In this document: positions 8,324-17,821 of the stretch, one piece after another
Position numbering within the stretch: the stretch's first letter is position 1
Layout of the letters: every line of letters begins with the position of its first letter
DNA from: Marinobacterium mangrovicola
GTDB lineage: Bacteria; Pseudomonadota; Gammaproteobacteria; Pseudomonadales; Balneatricaceae
Direction of reading: 5' to 3'
Length of the DNA: 64,000 bases
Assembly (NCBI RefSeq): GCF_004339595.1
Contig: NZ_SMFU01000012.1
Span: forward strand, 1-64,000
The notes under the pieces: generated by a model
Seen by the model: the letters and a program-made list of their open reading frames with translations, nothing else
Told to the model about the DNA's origin: nothing
The model's database searches: none
Made by a program: the position numbers and the translations under genes

Positions 8324-11062
8324 TCAGTGTGCCTGTTCCCAGTTCTCGCCCGCTTCAGCCTCCACCAGCAGAGGCACATCCAGACTCGCCGCCTGCTCCA
8401 TCAGCGGATGAACCTTGGCCATAAACGCCTCAACTTCTGACTCGCGCACCTCGAACACCAGTTCATCGTGTACCTGCATGATCATGCGGGCATCGAAGCC
8501 GCTGTCGGTGAGCCAGTCATCCACTTTGACCATCGCCTTCTTGATGATATCCGCTGCGGTTCCCTGCATGGGGGCGTTGATCGCGGTACGCTCCGCCGCC
8601 TGACGGCGCATCGGGTTACGCGCGTTGATCTCCGGCAGGTAGAGACGACGGCCAAAGATCGTCTCGACGTAGCCCTGTTCACGGGCGCGTTCACGAGTGT
8701 CATCCATGTAGCGCTGCACACCGGGATAGGTTTCGAAGTAGTGATCGATATAGGTCTGGGCATCTTTACGGCCTACACCGATCTGCTTCGCCAGACCGAA
8801 GGCGGACATGCCGTAGATCAGGCCGAAGTTGATCGCCTTGGCGCTACGGCGCTGATCGGTGGTCACCTCGTCCACCTTCACCTTGAACACCTCGGCCGCC
8901 GTGGCCCTGTGGATATCTTCGCCCTGGGCAAAGGCATCCAGCAGCCCCTTGTCACCAGAAAGGTGAGCCATGATACGCAGCTCGATCTGTGAGTAGTCCG
9001 CCGCGACGATCTTGTAGCCTTCAGGGGCAATAAACGCCTGGCGAATACGACGCCCTTCGGTGGTACGCACCGGGATGTTCTGCAGGTTCGGGTCGGATGA
9101 GGAGAGTCGCCCCGTCGCCGTGTTAGCCTGATGATAGGAGGTGTGAATACGGCCGCTGGCCTTGTTGATCATCAGCGGCAGCTTGTCGGTGTAGGTGGAC
9201 TTAAGCTTGGACAGGCCACGATGCTCGATAATCACCTTGGGCAGTGGATAGTCCAGCGCCAGCTCCTGCAGCACCTCTTCCGCGGTAGAGGGAGCACCTT
9301 TGGGGGTTTTCTTCTTCACCGGCAGGCCCTGCTTCTCGAACAGGATCTCCTGCAGCTGCTTGGTGGAGCTGAGATTAAACGGGCCGCCCGCCAGCTCATG
9401 GGCTTCCAGCTCCAGCTCCGCCAGACGTTTTTCGATCTCCTTGCTCTGCTTCGCCAGTAGCGTCGCATCCACCAGCGCGCCGTTGCGCTCGATACGCGAC
9501 AGCACCGGTACCAGCGGCAGCTCGATATCGTGCAGCACCTTGATCAGGTCACCTTCGGCTTCCAGTTTCGGCGTCAGGGTTTCATGCAGGCGCAGTGTAA
9601 TATCGGCATCTTCCGCCGCGTAGGGCGAGGCCTGTTCCAGATCGATCTGGTTGAAGGTGAGCTGTTTCTTGCCCTTGCCGGCGATGGTCTCGAAGCTGAC
9701 CGTCTCATGATTGAGGTAACGCTGCGCCAGGGAATCCATATCGTGACGGCTGGCGGTGGAGTTCAGCACGTAGGACTCCAGCATGGTATCGGAACCGAGA
9801 CCACGGATCTCGATGCCGTATTTCGCCAGCACATTCATATCGTACTTGATGTGCTGGCCGATCTTTTTCAGCTCTTCATCTTCGAGCAGCGGTTTCAGCT
9901 GCGCCAGCACGGCGTTGCGATCCAGCTGATCCGGCGCGCCGACATAATCATGGGCCAGCGGCACATAGGCGGCCTTGCCCGCTTCCACGGCGAAGGAAAC
10001 ACCGACCAGTTCCGCTTCCATATAGTTGAGGCTGGTGGTTTCGGTATCGAAAGCGAAGCTGCCCGCTGCGCGCAGTTTGTCCAGCCAGCGATCCAGCTCC
10101 GCCTGCTCCAGCACCGTTTCATACTCGGTCTCGATAGCGGCAACCGGTTCCTCGGCTGCAGCCAGACCTTCATCTCCCGCCTCTTCCAGCTCACGCACCC
10201 AGGTCTTGAACTCGAAACGTTTAAACAGCTCGATCAGCTTGTCGCTCTGAGGTGCCGGCAGGGTGATATCGCCCAGGCCCACATGCAGCTCCACATCGGT
10301 CTTGATGGTGGCCAGCATGTAGGAGAGCTCCGCCATCTCGCGATTCTCTTCCAGCTTTTTCGGCATCGACTTGGCGCCACGGAAACCGAGATCCGGAATC
10401 GTATCCAGATTCTCGTACAGATCCTTGATGCTGCCGATCCCCTGCAGCAGCGCCAGCGCGGTTTTTTCACCCACGCCCGGTACGCCCGGAATGTTGTCCA
10501 CCTTGTCACCCATCAGGGCGAGATAGTCGATAATCAGCTCCGGCGGGATACCAAACTTCTCCTTCACCCCATCCACATCCATCAGGGTGTCGGTCATGGT
10601 GTTGATCAGCGTGACCTTGGCGTCAACCAGTTGCGCCATATCCTTATCGCCGGTGGAGATCACCACGTCACAGCAGGAGGCTTCCGCCTGGCGCGCCAGC
10701 GTGCCGATCACATCGTCGGCCTCGACCCCCTCTTCAACGAACATCGGAATACCCATGGCGCGGATAATGTCGTGAATCGGCTCGATCTGGTCGCGCAGAT
10801 CATCCGGCATCGGGGGGCGTTGCGCTTTATACTCGGGGTACACTTCGTCGCGGAAGGTTTTGCCCTTGGCATCAAACACCACTGCCACCGGGCTGTCCGG
10901 ATACTGTTTAAGCAGACTGCGCATCATCGAGGTCACAACACGTACCGCGCCGGTGGGGAAACCCTCCGCCGTTCTCAGGTCCGCCTGCTGGGAAGCAAAA
11001 AACGCCCGGTATAAATAGGAGGAGCCGTCAACTAGAATAACGGGTGGTTTCTGTGCGCTCAT
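8324..11062 (-). CDS. polA: DNA polymerase I
   Basis: PolA fills gaps in repair and Okazaki-fragment processing. The product (912 residues from ATG 11062) has the N-terminal 5' nuclease domain (motif STGDKDMAQ), the 3'-5' exonuclease domain with FDTETT, so proofreading should be active, and the family A polymerase domain with ADYSQIELR and [10 protein letters not shown]. The frame extends 18 codons upstream to 11116, but the ATG at 11062 gives the normal start [14 protein letters not shown] long antisense frame (9530-11014) within it is a shadow. Confidence 0.96.
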   Translation of the reverse strand: MSAQKPPVILVDGSSYLYRAFFASQQADLRTAEGFPTGAVRVVTSMMRSLLKQYPDSPVAVVFDAKGKTFRDEVYPEYKAQRPPMPDDLRDQIEPIHDIIRAMGIPMFVEEGVEADDVIGTLARQAEASCCDVVISTGDKDMAQLVDAKVTLINTMTDTLMDVDGVKEKFGIPPELIIDYLALMGDKVDNIPGVPGVGEKTALALLQGIGSIKDLYENLDTIPDLGFRGAKSMPKKLEENREMAELSYMLATIKTDVELHVGLGDITLPAPQSDKLIELFKRFEFKTWVRELEEAGDEGLAAAEEPVAAIETEYETVLEQAELDRWLDKLRAAGSFAFDTETTSLNYMEAELVGVSFAVEAGKAAYVPLAHDYVGAPDQLDRNAVLAQLKPLLEDEELKKIGQHIKYDMNVLAKYGIEIRGLGSDTMLESYVLNSTASRHDMDSLAQRYLNHETVSFETIAGKGKKQLTFNQIDLEQASPYAAEDADITLRLHETLTPKLEAEGDLIKVLHDIELPLVPVLSRIERNGALVDATLLAKQSKEIEKRLAELELEAHELAGGPFNLSSTKQLQEILFEKQGLPVKKKTPKGAPSTAEEVLQELALDYPLPKVIIEHRGLSKLKSTYTDKLPLMINKASGRIHTSYHQANTATGRLSSSDPNLQNIPVRTTEGRRIRQAFIAPEGYKIVAADYSQIELRIMAHLSGDKGLLDAFAQGEDIHRATAAEVFKVKVDEVTTDQRRSAKAINFGLIYGMSAFGLAKQIGVGRKDAQTYIDHYFETYPGVQRYMDDTRERAREQGYVETIFGRRLYLPEINARNPMRRQAAERTAINAPMQGTAADIIKKAMVKVDDWLTDSGFDARMIMQVHDELVFEVRESEVEAFMAKVHPLMEQAASLDVPLLVEAEAGENWEQAH

Positions 11063-11189
11063 CGGTGTATCCATCGCCAGTTGGGTGTAGATCGGGACTT
11101 GTTCGGCCCGTCGCAAAGGCCCACAATCATAGACAAATCAGGCCGCTTCGACCAATGCGGGACGGCCACAGCTAAACAGGAAGATAGCG

Positions 11190-11471
11190 ATGAAAAAAGC
11201 GATTCTACTGGCAGGTCTGCTGGCATTGGCGCCGGTGGCCCATGCGGAGGTCGTCACCGATACGGAAACCACTGAGCCTGAAATCAGCATCTCCCACGAT
11301 GGTGACGCTACCTATTACGAATACTCCGTGAATGGAGAGATACGTGAAATCAAGGTTGTACCCAAGGTGGGCAAACCCTACTACCTGGTACCGGCCGATG
11401 GTTCCGATGAATTTATCCGAGCTGGCGAGTCTCAGCTCCTGATCCCTAAATGGGTTATTTTTCGCTGGTAA
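11190..11471 (+). CDS. DUF2782 family periplasmic protein
   Basis: The 93-residue product has a clear signal peptide (AHA/EV near 20) and a small exported domain with the conserved tract VNGEIREIKVVPKVGKPYYL, ending in LIPKWVIFRW. This matches the DUF2782 family, found between polA and thrB in Pseudomonas (PA5494), as here. No function is known. It lies 9 bases before thrB and probably shares its transcript. Confidence 0.85.
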   Translation: MKKAILLAGLLALAPVAHAEVVTDTETTEPEISISHDGDATYYEYSVNGEIREIKVVPKVGKPYYLVPADGSDEFIRAGESQLLIPKWVIFRW

Positions 11472-11480
11472 TTATCCACT

Positions 11481-12455
11481 GTGGCAGTCTATACCCCCGT
11501 ATCCGAGGCACAGCTCGACAAGCTGCTGGCCGACTATGACCTGGGCCGCTGTATCGACCTGAAAGGGATCGACGGCGGGATCGAAAACACCAACTACTTT
11601 GTGACGCTGGAGGCTGACGGAAAGCAGACCCAGTACGTCCTCACCCTGTTTGAGGAGTTCAGTTACGAGGAGATGCCTTTCTTCGTCGAGCTGGGCAAAT
11701 GGCTGGCGGAGCGCGGCGTGCCCGTGCCCTATGCCATTGAGGACCGCAACGGCATCGGCCTTAAGCAGTTAAACGGCCGTCCGGCGTTTCTGCAGCCGCG
11801 TTTCCATGGCGGCCACGTAGACCAGCAGGACCTGACCCCGGCCCACTGCGCCAGTATCGGCGCCGCGCTGGCCAAACTGCACCTGGCCGGCAAGGACTTT
11901 TTCCTCACCCGCCAGGCACACCGTGGCGTGTTCTGGTGGCGTCGGGAAAGCGCCAACATCCTGCCGCGTCTGAGCGCCGAGGATGCCGCGCTGCTGAGCG
12001 AAGAGGTTCGCCTGTTCGATGAACTGCGTGAACAGCACGGTGAAGAGATGCCGATGGGTATCATCCACGGCGATCTGTTTCATGATAATGCGCTGTTTGT
12101 CGGCGAAAATGTGGATGCGATCCTGGATATCTACAACGCTGCCACCGCTTACCTGCTGTTCGATCTGGCCATCGTCGCCAACGACTGGTGCGTCAACCCG
12201 GATGGCAGCATCGATGCCGCCCGCGAGCGTGCACTGCTCGACGCCTACGCGGCGGTTCGCCCATTCGAAGCGATCGAAAAGCAGGTCTGGCCGCAGCTTT
12301 GCCGTACCGCTGCCATGCGTTTCTGGCTTTCCCGCCTGATCCCCTGGCTCGGCATCAGCCAGGCTTCGCGTCAGGGTGGCGAGATGAAACTGAAGGATCC
12401 GGATGAACTGAAACGGATTCTGCTGGGTCGCATCAAGCAGCCTTCCAGCCTCTGA
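11481..12455 (+). CDS. thrB: Homoserine kinase (APH-fold, type II ThrB)
   Basis: The enzyme phosphorylates homoserine in threonine synthesis. The 324-residue product belongs to the aminoglycoside-phosphotransferase-like fold of homoserine kinase. It has the N-terminal GGIENTNYFV glycine motif, the catalytic loop IHGDLFHDNALF and the metal-binding AILDIYNA segment. It starts with GTG at 11481, 9 bases after the DUF2782 gene. A terminator follows at 12459. Confidence 0.92.
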   Translation: MAVYTPVSEAQLDKLLADYDLGRCIDLKGIDGGIENTNYFVTLEADGKQTQYVLTLFEEFSYEEMPFFVELGKWLAERGVPVPYAIEDRNGIGLKQLNGRPAFLQPRFHGGHVDQQDLTPAHCASIGAALAKLHLAGKDFFLTRQAHRGVFWWRRESANILPRLSAEDAALLSEEVRLFDELREQHGEEMPMGIIHGDLFHDNALFVGENVDAILDIYNAATAYLLFDLAIVANDWCVNPDGSIDAARERALLDAYAAVRPFEAIEKQVWPQLCRTAAMRFWLSRLIPWLGISQASRQGGEMKLKDPDELKRILLGRIKQPSSL

Positions 12456-12458
12456 ATC

Positions 12459-12480
12459 GGGCCCTTCGGGGCCCTTTTCC
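12459..12480 (+). terminator. Rho-independent terminator of thrB
   Basis: GGGCCC (12459-12464) pairs with GGGCCC (12469-12474) around a TTCG tetraloop, followed by TTTTCC. It sits four bases after the thrB stop and just before the uvrD regulatory region. Confidence 0.8.
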
Positions 12481-12495
12481 TGTATACTTAGCCAG
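12480..12495 (+). promoter_or_regulatory. LexA (SOS) box upstream of uvrD
   Basis: CTGTATACTTAGCCAG fits the CTG-N10-CAG core of the LexA operator. From memory, it matches the E. coli uvrD SOS box CTGTATATATACCCAG at 13 of 16 positions. A -10-like TATACT follows near 12512. It lies 65 bases before the uvrD start, so SOS control of uvrD is likely. Confidence 0.65.
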
Positions 12496-12560
12496 TATTT
12501 CACAACTTCGTTATACTGCGCTTTTTCCTTTCTACTCTCTTACAAAGCTGCACAGACCCA

Positions 12561-14780
12561 ATGGACGTTACCCACATCATCGACTCGCTCAACGATGCCC
12601 AGCGCCAGGCGGTCACCGCCGACGTCAAAAACCTGCTGGTGCTGGCCGGTGCCGGTTCCGGCAAGACCCGCGTACTGGTGCATCGCATCGCCTGGCTGAT
12701 CGAAGCCGAAGGCATCTCGCCCTACTCCATCATGTCCGTGACCTTTACCAACAAGGCCGCCCGCGAGATGCGTGGACGTATCGAACATCTGCTGGGTCTC
12801 AACACCCATGGCATGTGGGTGGGCACCTTCCACGGACTGGCGCACCGCCTGCTGCGGGCTCACTGGCAGGATGCGGGCCTGAGGGACAACTTCCAGATCA
12901 TGGACAGCGACGACCAGCTGCGCCTGATCAAGCGTCTGTGCAAAGAGATGAACCTGGACGAAACCCGCTGGCCTCCGAAGCAGATCCAGTGGTACATCAA
13001 CGCCCAGAAAGATGAAGGTCTGCGCAGCCACCATATCGAACGTAGCGGCGATATGTTCCAGGACACCATGGTGCGCGCCTACGAAGCCTACGAGCAGGCC
13101 TGTGATCGCGGCGGCATGATCGACTTCGGCGAACTGCTGCTGCGCGCGCTGGAACTGCTGCGCGACCGGGCACCAGCGCTGCTCAAGCATTACCGCGAGC
13201 GCTTTCGCTACGTGCTGGTGGACGAGTTTCAGGATACCAACGCCATCCAGTACGCCTGGCTGCGTCTGCTCTGCCAGGGTGAAGACAAGCTGATGGCGGT
13301 GGGCGATGATGACCAGTCGATCTACGGCTGGCGTGGCGCCCGGATCGAAAACATCCAGAACCTGCCGGAGCATTTCCCCGGTACCGAAACCATCCGCCTG
13401 GAGCAGAACTACCGCTCCACCAGCAACATCCTCAACGCGGCCAACGCCGTGATCAGCAACAACTTTGGCCGCCTCGGCAAACAGCTCTGGACCAGCCTCG
13501 GCGATGGCGAAGCGCTAAGCCTCTACGCCGCGTTCAACGAGCAGGACGAGGCACGCTTTATCGTCGATCAGATCAGCAAATGGGTCGAGGATGGTAACCG
13601 TCGCGACGAAAGCGCGATTCTCTACCGCTCCAACGCCCAGTCGCGCGTGCTCGAGGAGATGCTAATCCGCGCCGGGATGCCCTACCGCATCTACGGTGGT
13701 CAGCGCTTTTATGATCGCCTGGAGATCAAGAACGCCCTGGCCTACATGCGCCTGCTGGCCAACCGCGATGACGATACCGCCATGGAGCGGGTGATCAACG
13801 TGCCTACCCGTGGCATCGGCACCCGCACCATCGAGCAGATCCGAGAGCACGCCCGCGCCGAGGGGGTCTCCATGTGGCGCGCCGCCAACGAGATCATCGA
13901 GTACGGCAAACTCGCCGCCCGTGCAGGCAATGCGCTGCAGACGTTTATCGACCTGATCAACAGCCTCGACTCCGACACCACGGAAACCGAACTGCACGAG
14001 CAGACCGAACACGTGGTGAAACACTCCGGGCTGATCGAGCATCATGAGAAGGAAAAAGGCGAGAAAGCCCAGTCCCGCATCGAGAACCTTGAGGAACTGG
14101 TCACCGCCGCGCGCCAGTTTGCCGGTCAATGGCAGGAAGACGAGACACCGGAAGGCTTCAACTCCGTACTCGCCGCCTTCCTCGACCAGGCCGCGCTGGA
14201 TGCCGGTGAAGCCCAGGCCGATGTGCACACCGACAGCGTCCAGCTGATGACCCTGCACTCCGCCAAGGGCCTGGAGTTCCCGCTGGTGTTCCTGGCCGGT
14301 ATGGAGGAGGGTCTGTTCCCGCACAGCATGTCTGCCGAGGACCCGAACCGCCTCGAAGAGGAGCGCCGCCTCTGTTACGTGGGCATCACCCGCGCCATGC
14401 AGAAGCTCTATCTGACCTATGCCGAGTCCCGTCGTCTGCATGGCCAGGAAAACTACAACCGCCCCTCCCGGTTTATCCAGGAGATCCCCAACGAGTACAT
14501 CGAAGAGGTGCGCCTCAACGCCAGCGTGCGTCGCCCTTACGGCAGCAGCGGTTATCAGGATGAAGGGGGATCACTCTTCGGCAGCTCTTCAAGCCTGAGC
14601 AGCAGCGAGATCCCGGAAACCAGCCTGAGCCTGGGTCAGCGCGTGCGTCATCCGAAGTTCGGCGAAGGCTTTGTCACCAACTTCGAGGGCAGCGGCCCGA
14701 AAGCGCGGGTGCAGATCAACTTCGATTACGAAGGCAGCAAGTGGCTGGTGGTGGGTTTCGCCAAGCTTGAAGCGATCTGA
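12561..14780 (+). CDS. uvrD: DNA helicase II UvrD
   Basis: UvrD is a 3'-5' superfamily 1 helicase used in nucleotide excision and mismatch repair. The 739-residue product shows motif I AGAGSGKT (29-36), motif II DEFQDTN, motif III GDDDQSIYGWRGA, motif IV LEQNYRS, motif V LHSAKGLEF and motif VI YVGITRA. The C-terminus ends in the Tudor-like domain (GQRVRHPKFGEGFV) that marks UvrD/PcrA and contacts RNA polymerase. Its promoter region carries a LexA-like box. Confidence 0.96.
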   Translation: MDVTHIIDSLNDAQRQAVTADVKNLLVLAGAGSGKTRVLVHRIAWLIEAEGISPYSIMSVTFTNKAAREMRGRIEHLLGLNTHGMWVGTFHGLAHRLLRAHWQDAGLRDNFQIMDSDDQLRLIKRLCKEMNLDETRWPPKQIQWYINAQKDEGLRSHHIERSGDMFQDTMVRAYEAYEQACDRGGMIDFGELLLRALELLRDRAPALLKHYRERFRYVLVDEFQDTNAIQYAWLRLLCQGEDKLMAVGDDDQSIYGWRGARIENIQNLPEHFPGTETIRLEQNYRSTSNILNAANAVISNNFGRLGKQLWTSLGDGEALSLYAAFNEQDEARFIVDQISKWVEDGNRRDESAILYRSNAQSRVLEEMLIRAGMPYRIYGGQRFYDRLEIKNALAYMRLLANRDDDTAMERVINVPTRGIGTRTIEQIREHARAEGVSMWRAANEIIEYGKLAARAGNALQTFIDLINSLDSDTTETELHEQTEHVVKHSGLIEHHEKEKGEKAQSRIENLEELVTAARQFAGQWQEDETPEGFNSVLAAFLDQAALDAGEAQADVHTDSVQLMTLHSAKGLEFPLVFLAGMEEGLFPHSMSAEDPNRLEEERRLCYVGITRAMQKLYLTYAESRRLHGQENYNRPSRFIQEIPNEYIEEVRLNASVRRPYGSSGYQDEGGSLFGSSSSLSSSEIPETSLSLGQRVRHPKFGEGFVTNFEGSGPKARVQINFDYEGSKWLVVGFAKLEAI

Positions 14781-14803
14781 TTTGTAAATACTCACGAACG
14801 TCA

Positions 14804-14836
14804 AAGGGCCGCGATTGCGGCCCTTCATGCTTTTAC
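14804..14836 (+). terminator. Rho-independent terminator of uvrD
   Basis: AAGGGCCGC (14804-14812) pairs with GCGGCCCTT (14817-14825) around GATT, followed by a T-containing stretch (CATGCTTTTA). Confidence 0.75.
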
Positions 14837-14883
14837 TTAAGTGTTAATCCTACCCGGGTCAGCTATCGCACCAGACTCCCCTT

Positions 14884-14985
14884 CTGTGCAGCCGAGCATC
14901 GCAGACTGAAAGAGAAACAAGGGAAGGGCTGTCTGAGTGCCGCAGGCCGAGTTTCCCTTCCCGCTCTTTCAGACGAGAAGCACAG
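14884..14985. repeat. Long interrupted inverted repeat in the uvrD-urtE gap
   Basis: Three arms pair in order: CTGTGC (14884-14889) with GCACAG (14980-14985), CTGAAAGAG (14906-14914) with CTCTTTCAG (14964-14972), and GGGAAGGG (14921-14928) with CCCTTCCC (14955-14962). The folded element spans about 100 bases in a gap with no gene. It could be a structured RNA, a palindromic repeat element or the remains of a small mobile element; nothing in this window decides. Confidence 0.55.
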
Positions 14986-14989
14986 GGCA

Positions 14990-15062
14990 GTCGGCGCAGC
15001 CGACCAAACGGCAGGGGCGGCTTGGGATTGTTAAGGGCCTTGTCCGTTACAAGGCCCTTAAC
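14990..15062. repeat. Two further perfect hairpins in the uvrD-urtE gap
   Basis: GTCGGC (14990-14995) pairs with GCCGAC (14999-15004). GTTAAGGGCCTTGT (15030-15043) pairs perfectly over 14 bp with ACAAGGCCCTTAAC (15049-15062) around CCGTT. Neither has a T tract on either strand. The second stem could still block leftward transcription from the urt operon. With the element at 14884 these fill the 358-base gap; no coding sequence was seen there. Confidence 0.6.
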
Positions 15063-15138
15063 TCGCCAGCAGGTGAAACCTGCATCGATATATGCAGTAC
15101 TGTTTAAGACGTTTCCATGAACGGTGCAGGCTTCAGGA

Positions 15139-15837
15139 TCACACCGCCAGATACTGACGAATCAGCTCATCACTCAACTTATCCATGCTGTCCGCTGCCA
15201 TGATGCGGCCACGGTCGAGGATGGCGAAGCTGTCGGCGTATTTACGTGCGAAGGGCAATTTTTGCTCTACGAGGATAACGGTGAGTCCATCCTCCTCCAT
15301 CAGGCGGCGGATAACCTCGCCGATCTGGGCCACGATGTTGGGCTGAATCCCCTCGCCGGGCTCATCCAGAATCAACAGCTTCGGTTCGATCACCAACGCA
15401 CGTCCGATCGCCAGTTGCTGTTGCTGACCGCCGGAGAGGTCGCCGCCACGGCGGTTTTTCATCTCCTTGAGCACCGGGAAAAGTTCGTAGATACGCTCGG
15501 GGATGGTTTTCAGGCCATCCTTACGCACCGCCAGACCGGTACGCAAGTTCTCCTCCACCGTCAGCATCGGGAAGATCTGCCGTCCCTGGGGCACGTAGCC
15601 GATGCCGTGGCGGGAGCGCTGTTCGATGCTGAGCTTGGTAAGCTCGGCGCCGTCTTCCAGCTTGATCGAGCCGCTTTTCACCGACTCTTCGCCCATGATG
15701 CACTTCATCAGCGTGGTTTTACCCACGCCGTTACGGCCCATGACACAGAGACACTGCCCCTTGGGAATCTCAAGGTTCAGATCCCAGAGCGTGTGGCTTT
15801 CGCCGTAAAACTGATTGAGTTGTTCAATGTTCAGCAT
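15139..15837 (-). CDS. urtE: Urea ABC transporter ATP-binding protein UrtE
   Basis: UrtE is one of two ATPases of the high-affinity urea importer. The 232-residue product has Walker A GRNGVGKTT (34-42), signature LSGGQQQQLAIGRAL and Walker B LLILDEPGEGI, the latter typical of UrtE within the branched-chain-amino-acid transporter class. It is the last gene of urtABCDE and its start overlaps the urtD stop by one base. No urease genes occur in this window. Confidence 0.93.
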   Translation of the reverse strand: MLNIEQLNQFYGESHTLWDLNLEIPKGQCLCVMGRNGVGKTTLMKCIMGEESVKSGSIKLEDGAELTKLSIEQRSRHGIGYVPQGRQIFPMLTVEENLRTGLAVRKDGLKTIPERIYELFPVLKEMKNRRGGDLSGGQQQQLAIGRALVIEPKLLILDEPGEGIQPNIVAQIGEVIRRLMEEDGLTVILVEQKLPFARKYADSFAILDRGRIMAADSMDKLSDELIRQYLAV

Positions 15838-16661
15838 CAGTCATCCTCTCCCAGATACACCTTGATAACCTCCGGGTCTGCGGAGACCTGATCCATGCTG
15901 CCCTCGGCCAGTACACTGCCCTGGTGCAGCACAGTCACCTTGCGGGCGATGGAGCGGACAAAACCCATATCGTGTTCAACCACCACCACCGACTGCTTGC
16001 CGGCCAGGCCAGTGAGCAGCTCGGCGGTGCGTTCCATCTCCTGCTCGGTCATACCAGCCACCGGCTCATCCACCAGCAGCAGACGCGGCTTCTGCATCAG
16101 CAGCATGCCGATCTCGAGCCACTGTTTCTGGCCGTGGGAGAGAATACCGGCCTGGCGTGTTTCCAGCGCCTTGAGGCCGATGATCCCGAGCACTTCATCG
16201 ATACGGTCATAATGCTCACCGGCCAGGCGCGAACGCAGCGATGGCAGCACCCGCTTGTCCGCGGCCATGGAAAGCTCCAGGTTTTCGAACACTGTCAGCG
16301 CCTCGAACACCGTTGGTTTCTGGAACTTGCGGCCGATACCGAGGGTGGCAATCTCCGGCTCGTTCATAGTCAGCAGGTTGTGGCGGCTGCCGAACCAGAC
16401 CGAGCCCTCATCCGGCGTGGTTTTACCGGTGATGATATCCATCATGGTGGTTTTACCGGCACCGTTGGGGCCGATGATGCAGCGCAGTTCGCCATCATCG
16501 ATGGTCAGGTTCAGATTGTTGATCGCCTTGAAGCCGTCGAAGCTCACGCTCACGCCTTCCAGGTAGAGGATCGGGCCGTGGCGCACATCCACCGGGGATT
16601 GCGTCGGCGCGAGGAAATCAAAGACCCGGTCACGACGGGTCAGCTCCGTCATCAGGTTCAT
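15837..16661 (-). CDS. urtD: Urea ABC transporter ATP-binding protein UrtD
   Basis: UrtD is the second ATPase of the urea importer. The 274-residue product has Walker A GPNGAGKTT (64-72), signature LSHGQKQWLEIG and Walker B LLLVDEPVAGM. The LSHGQKQWLEIG variant and the roughly 30-residue N-terminal extension are characteristic of UrtD. It overlaps urtC by 4 bases. Confidence 0.93.
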   Translation of the reverse strand: MNLMTELTRRDRVFDFLAPTQSPVDVRHGPILYLEGVSVSFDGFKAINNLNLTIDDGELRCIIGPNGAGKTTMMDIITGKTTPDEGSVWFGSRHNLLTMNEPEIATLGIGRKFQKPTVFEALTVFENLELSMAADKRVLPSLRSRLAGEHYDRIDEVLGIIGLKALETRQAGILSHGQKQWLEIGMLLMQKPRLLLVDEPVAGMTEQEMERTAELLTGLAGKQSVVVVEHDMGFVRSIARKVTVLHQGSVLAEGSMDQVSADPEVIKVYLGEDD

Positions 16662-17818
16662 GCCGTAGCCTCCTGTTCAGTACCGCCGCTGGCGGGGCTA
16701 TCCGCTTTTTTCTTTTTACCCAGGTTTGCAAACAGACCGGCAATCCCTTTCGGCAGGAACACGGTCACCAGCACGAACAGGGCGCCGAGGGCGAACAGCC
16801 AGGCGTCCGGCATCACACCGGTAAACACGGTCTTGGCGTAGTTGACGATCAGCGCACCGATCACTGCGCCATACAGCGTTGCACGACCACCCAGGGCCAC
16901 CCAGACCACCACTTCGATGGAGAACAGCGGCGAGAATTCGCTGGGGTTGATGATGCCGACCTGGGGCACATACAGCGCACCGGCCACACCCGCTAACATT
17001 GCAGATACCACGAATACGAACAGCTGTACCCGCTCTACGCGATAGCCGATAAAGCGTGTCCGCGCTTCGGCATCACGGCAGGCCACGCTGACGCGGCCCA
17101 GCTTGGAACCGACGATGGCGCGGCAGATGATGTAACCCAGCGCCAGCGCAATACCGGAGGCGATAAACAGGCCGAGTCGGGCGCCGTCGGTACGCAGATC
17201 GAAACCGAGGATATCCATGAAGTCGGTCAGACCGTTGTTGCCGCCAAAGCCCATCTCGTTGCGGAAGAAGGCCAGCATCAGTGCGAAGGTCAGCGCCTGG
17301 GTGATGATCGACAGGTAAACGCCGGTCACGCGGGAGCGGAACGCCAGGTAACCGAAGACGAAAGCGAGGATGCCCGGCGCCAGCAGCACCATGATGAAGG
17401 CGAACCAGGCCATATCGAAGCCGGACCAGTACCAGGGCAGCTCCTGCCAGTTCAGGAACACCATGAAGTCGGGCAGATCCGGGTTACCGTAAACACCGCG
17501 ATCACCGATCTGGCGCATCAGGTACATGCCCATGGCGTAACCGCCCAGGGCAAAGAAGGCGCCGTGGCCAAGGCTGAGGATACCGAGATACCCCCAGACC
17601 AGATCCACCGCCACCGCCAGCAGCGCGTAGCAGAGGTACTTGCCCATCAACGTGACGGTGTAGGTGCTGACGTGCAGTGCGCTGTCCTGCGGCATCGCCA
17701 GGTTAAGGAAGGTTACCAGCGCCACCGCACCCAGCAGCACGCCGAGGAAGGTCAGGGTGGAGCGTTCGGTGAACGGTCGGGTCAACCAGGACTGGCTGTA
17801 ATTAACTGCATGCGCCAT
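16658..17818 (-). CDS. urtC: Urea ABC transporter permease UrtC
   Basis: UrtC is a LivM-type inner-membrane permease of the urea importer. The 386-residue product is strongly hydrophobic with about ten membrane segments and has the family tracts LGILSLGHGAFFALGGYAMG and VVWVALGGRATLYGAVIGA. Charged N- and C-terminal tails are cytoplasmic. It lies 3 bases after urtB and overlaps urtD. Confidence 0.92.
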   Translation of the reverse strand: MAHAVNYSQSWLTRPFTERSTLTFLGVLLGAVALVTFLNLAMPQDSALHVSTYTVTLMGKYLCYALLAVAVDLVWGYLGILSLGHGAFFALGGYAMGMYLMRQIGDRGVYGNPDLPDFMVFLNWQELPWYWSGFDMAWFAFIMVLLAPGILAFVFGYLAFRSRVTGVYLSIITQALTFALMLAFFRNEMGFGGNNGLTDFMDILGFDLRTDGARLGLFIASGIALALGYIICRAIVGSKLGRVSVACRDAEARTRFIGYRVERVQLFVFVVSAMLAGVAGALYVPQVGIINPSEFSPLFSIEVVVWVALGGRATLYGAVIGALIVNYAKTVFTGVMPDAWLFALGALFVLVTVFLPKGIAGLFANLGKKKKADSPASGGTEQEATA

Positions 17819-17821
17819 GGA

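Noticed and set aside
9530..11014. A 494-codon open frame on the plus strand
   Set aside because: It lies wholly antisense to polA, whose protein motifs are intact, and its translation is histidine-, glutamine- and leucine-rich like other antisense shadows in this GC-rich sequence.
12540..13373. A 277-codon open frame on the minus strand
   Set aside because: Antisense to the helicase motifs of uvrD.
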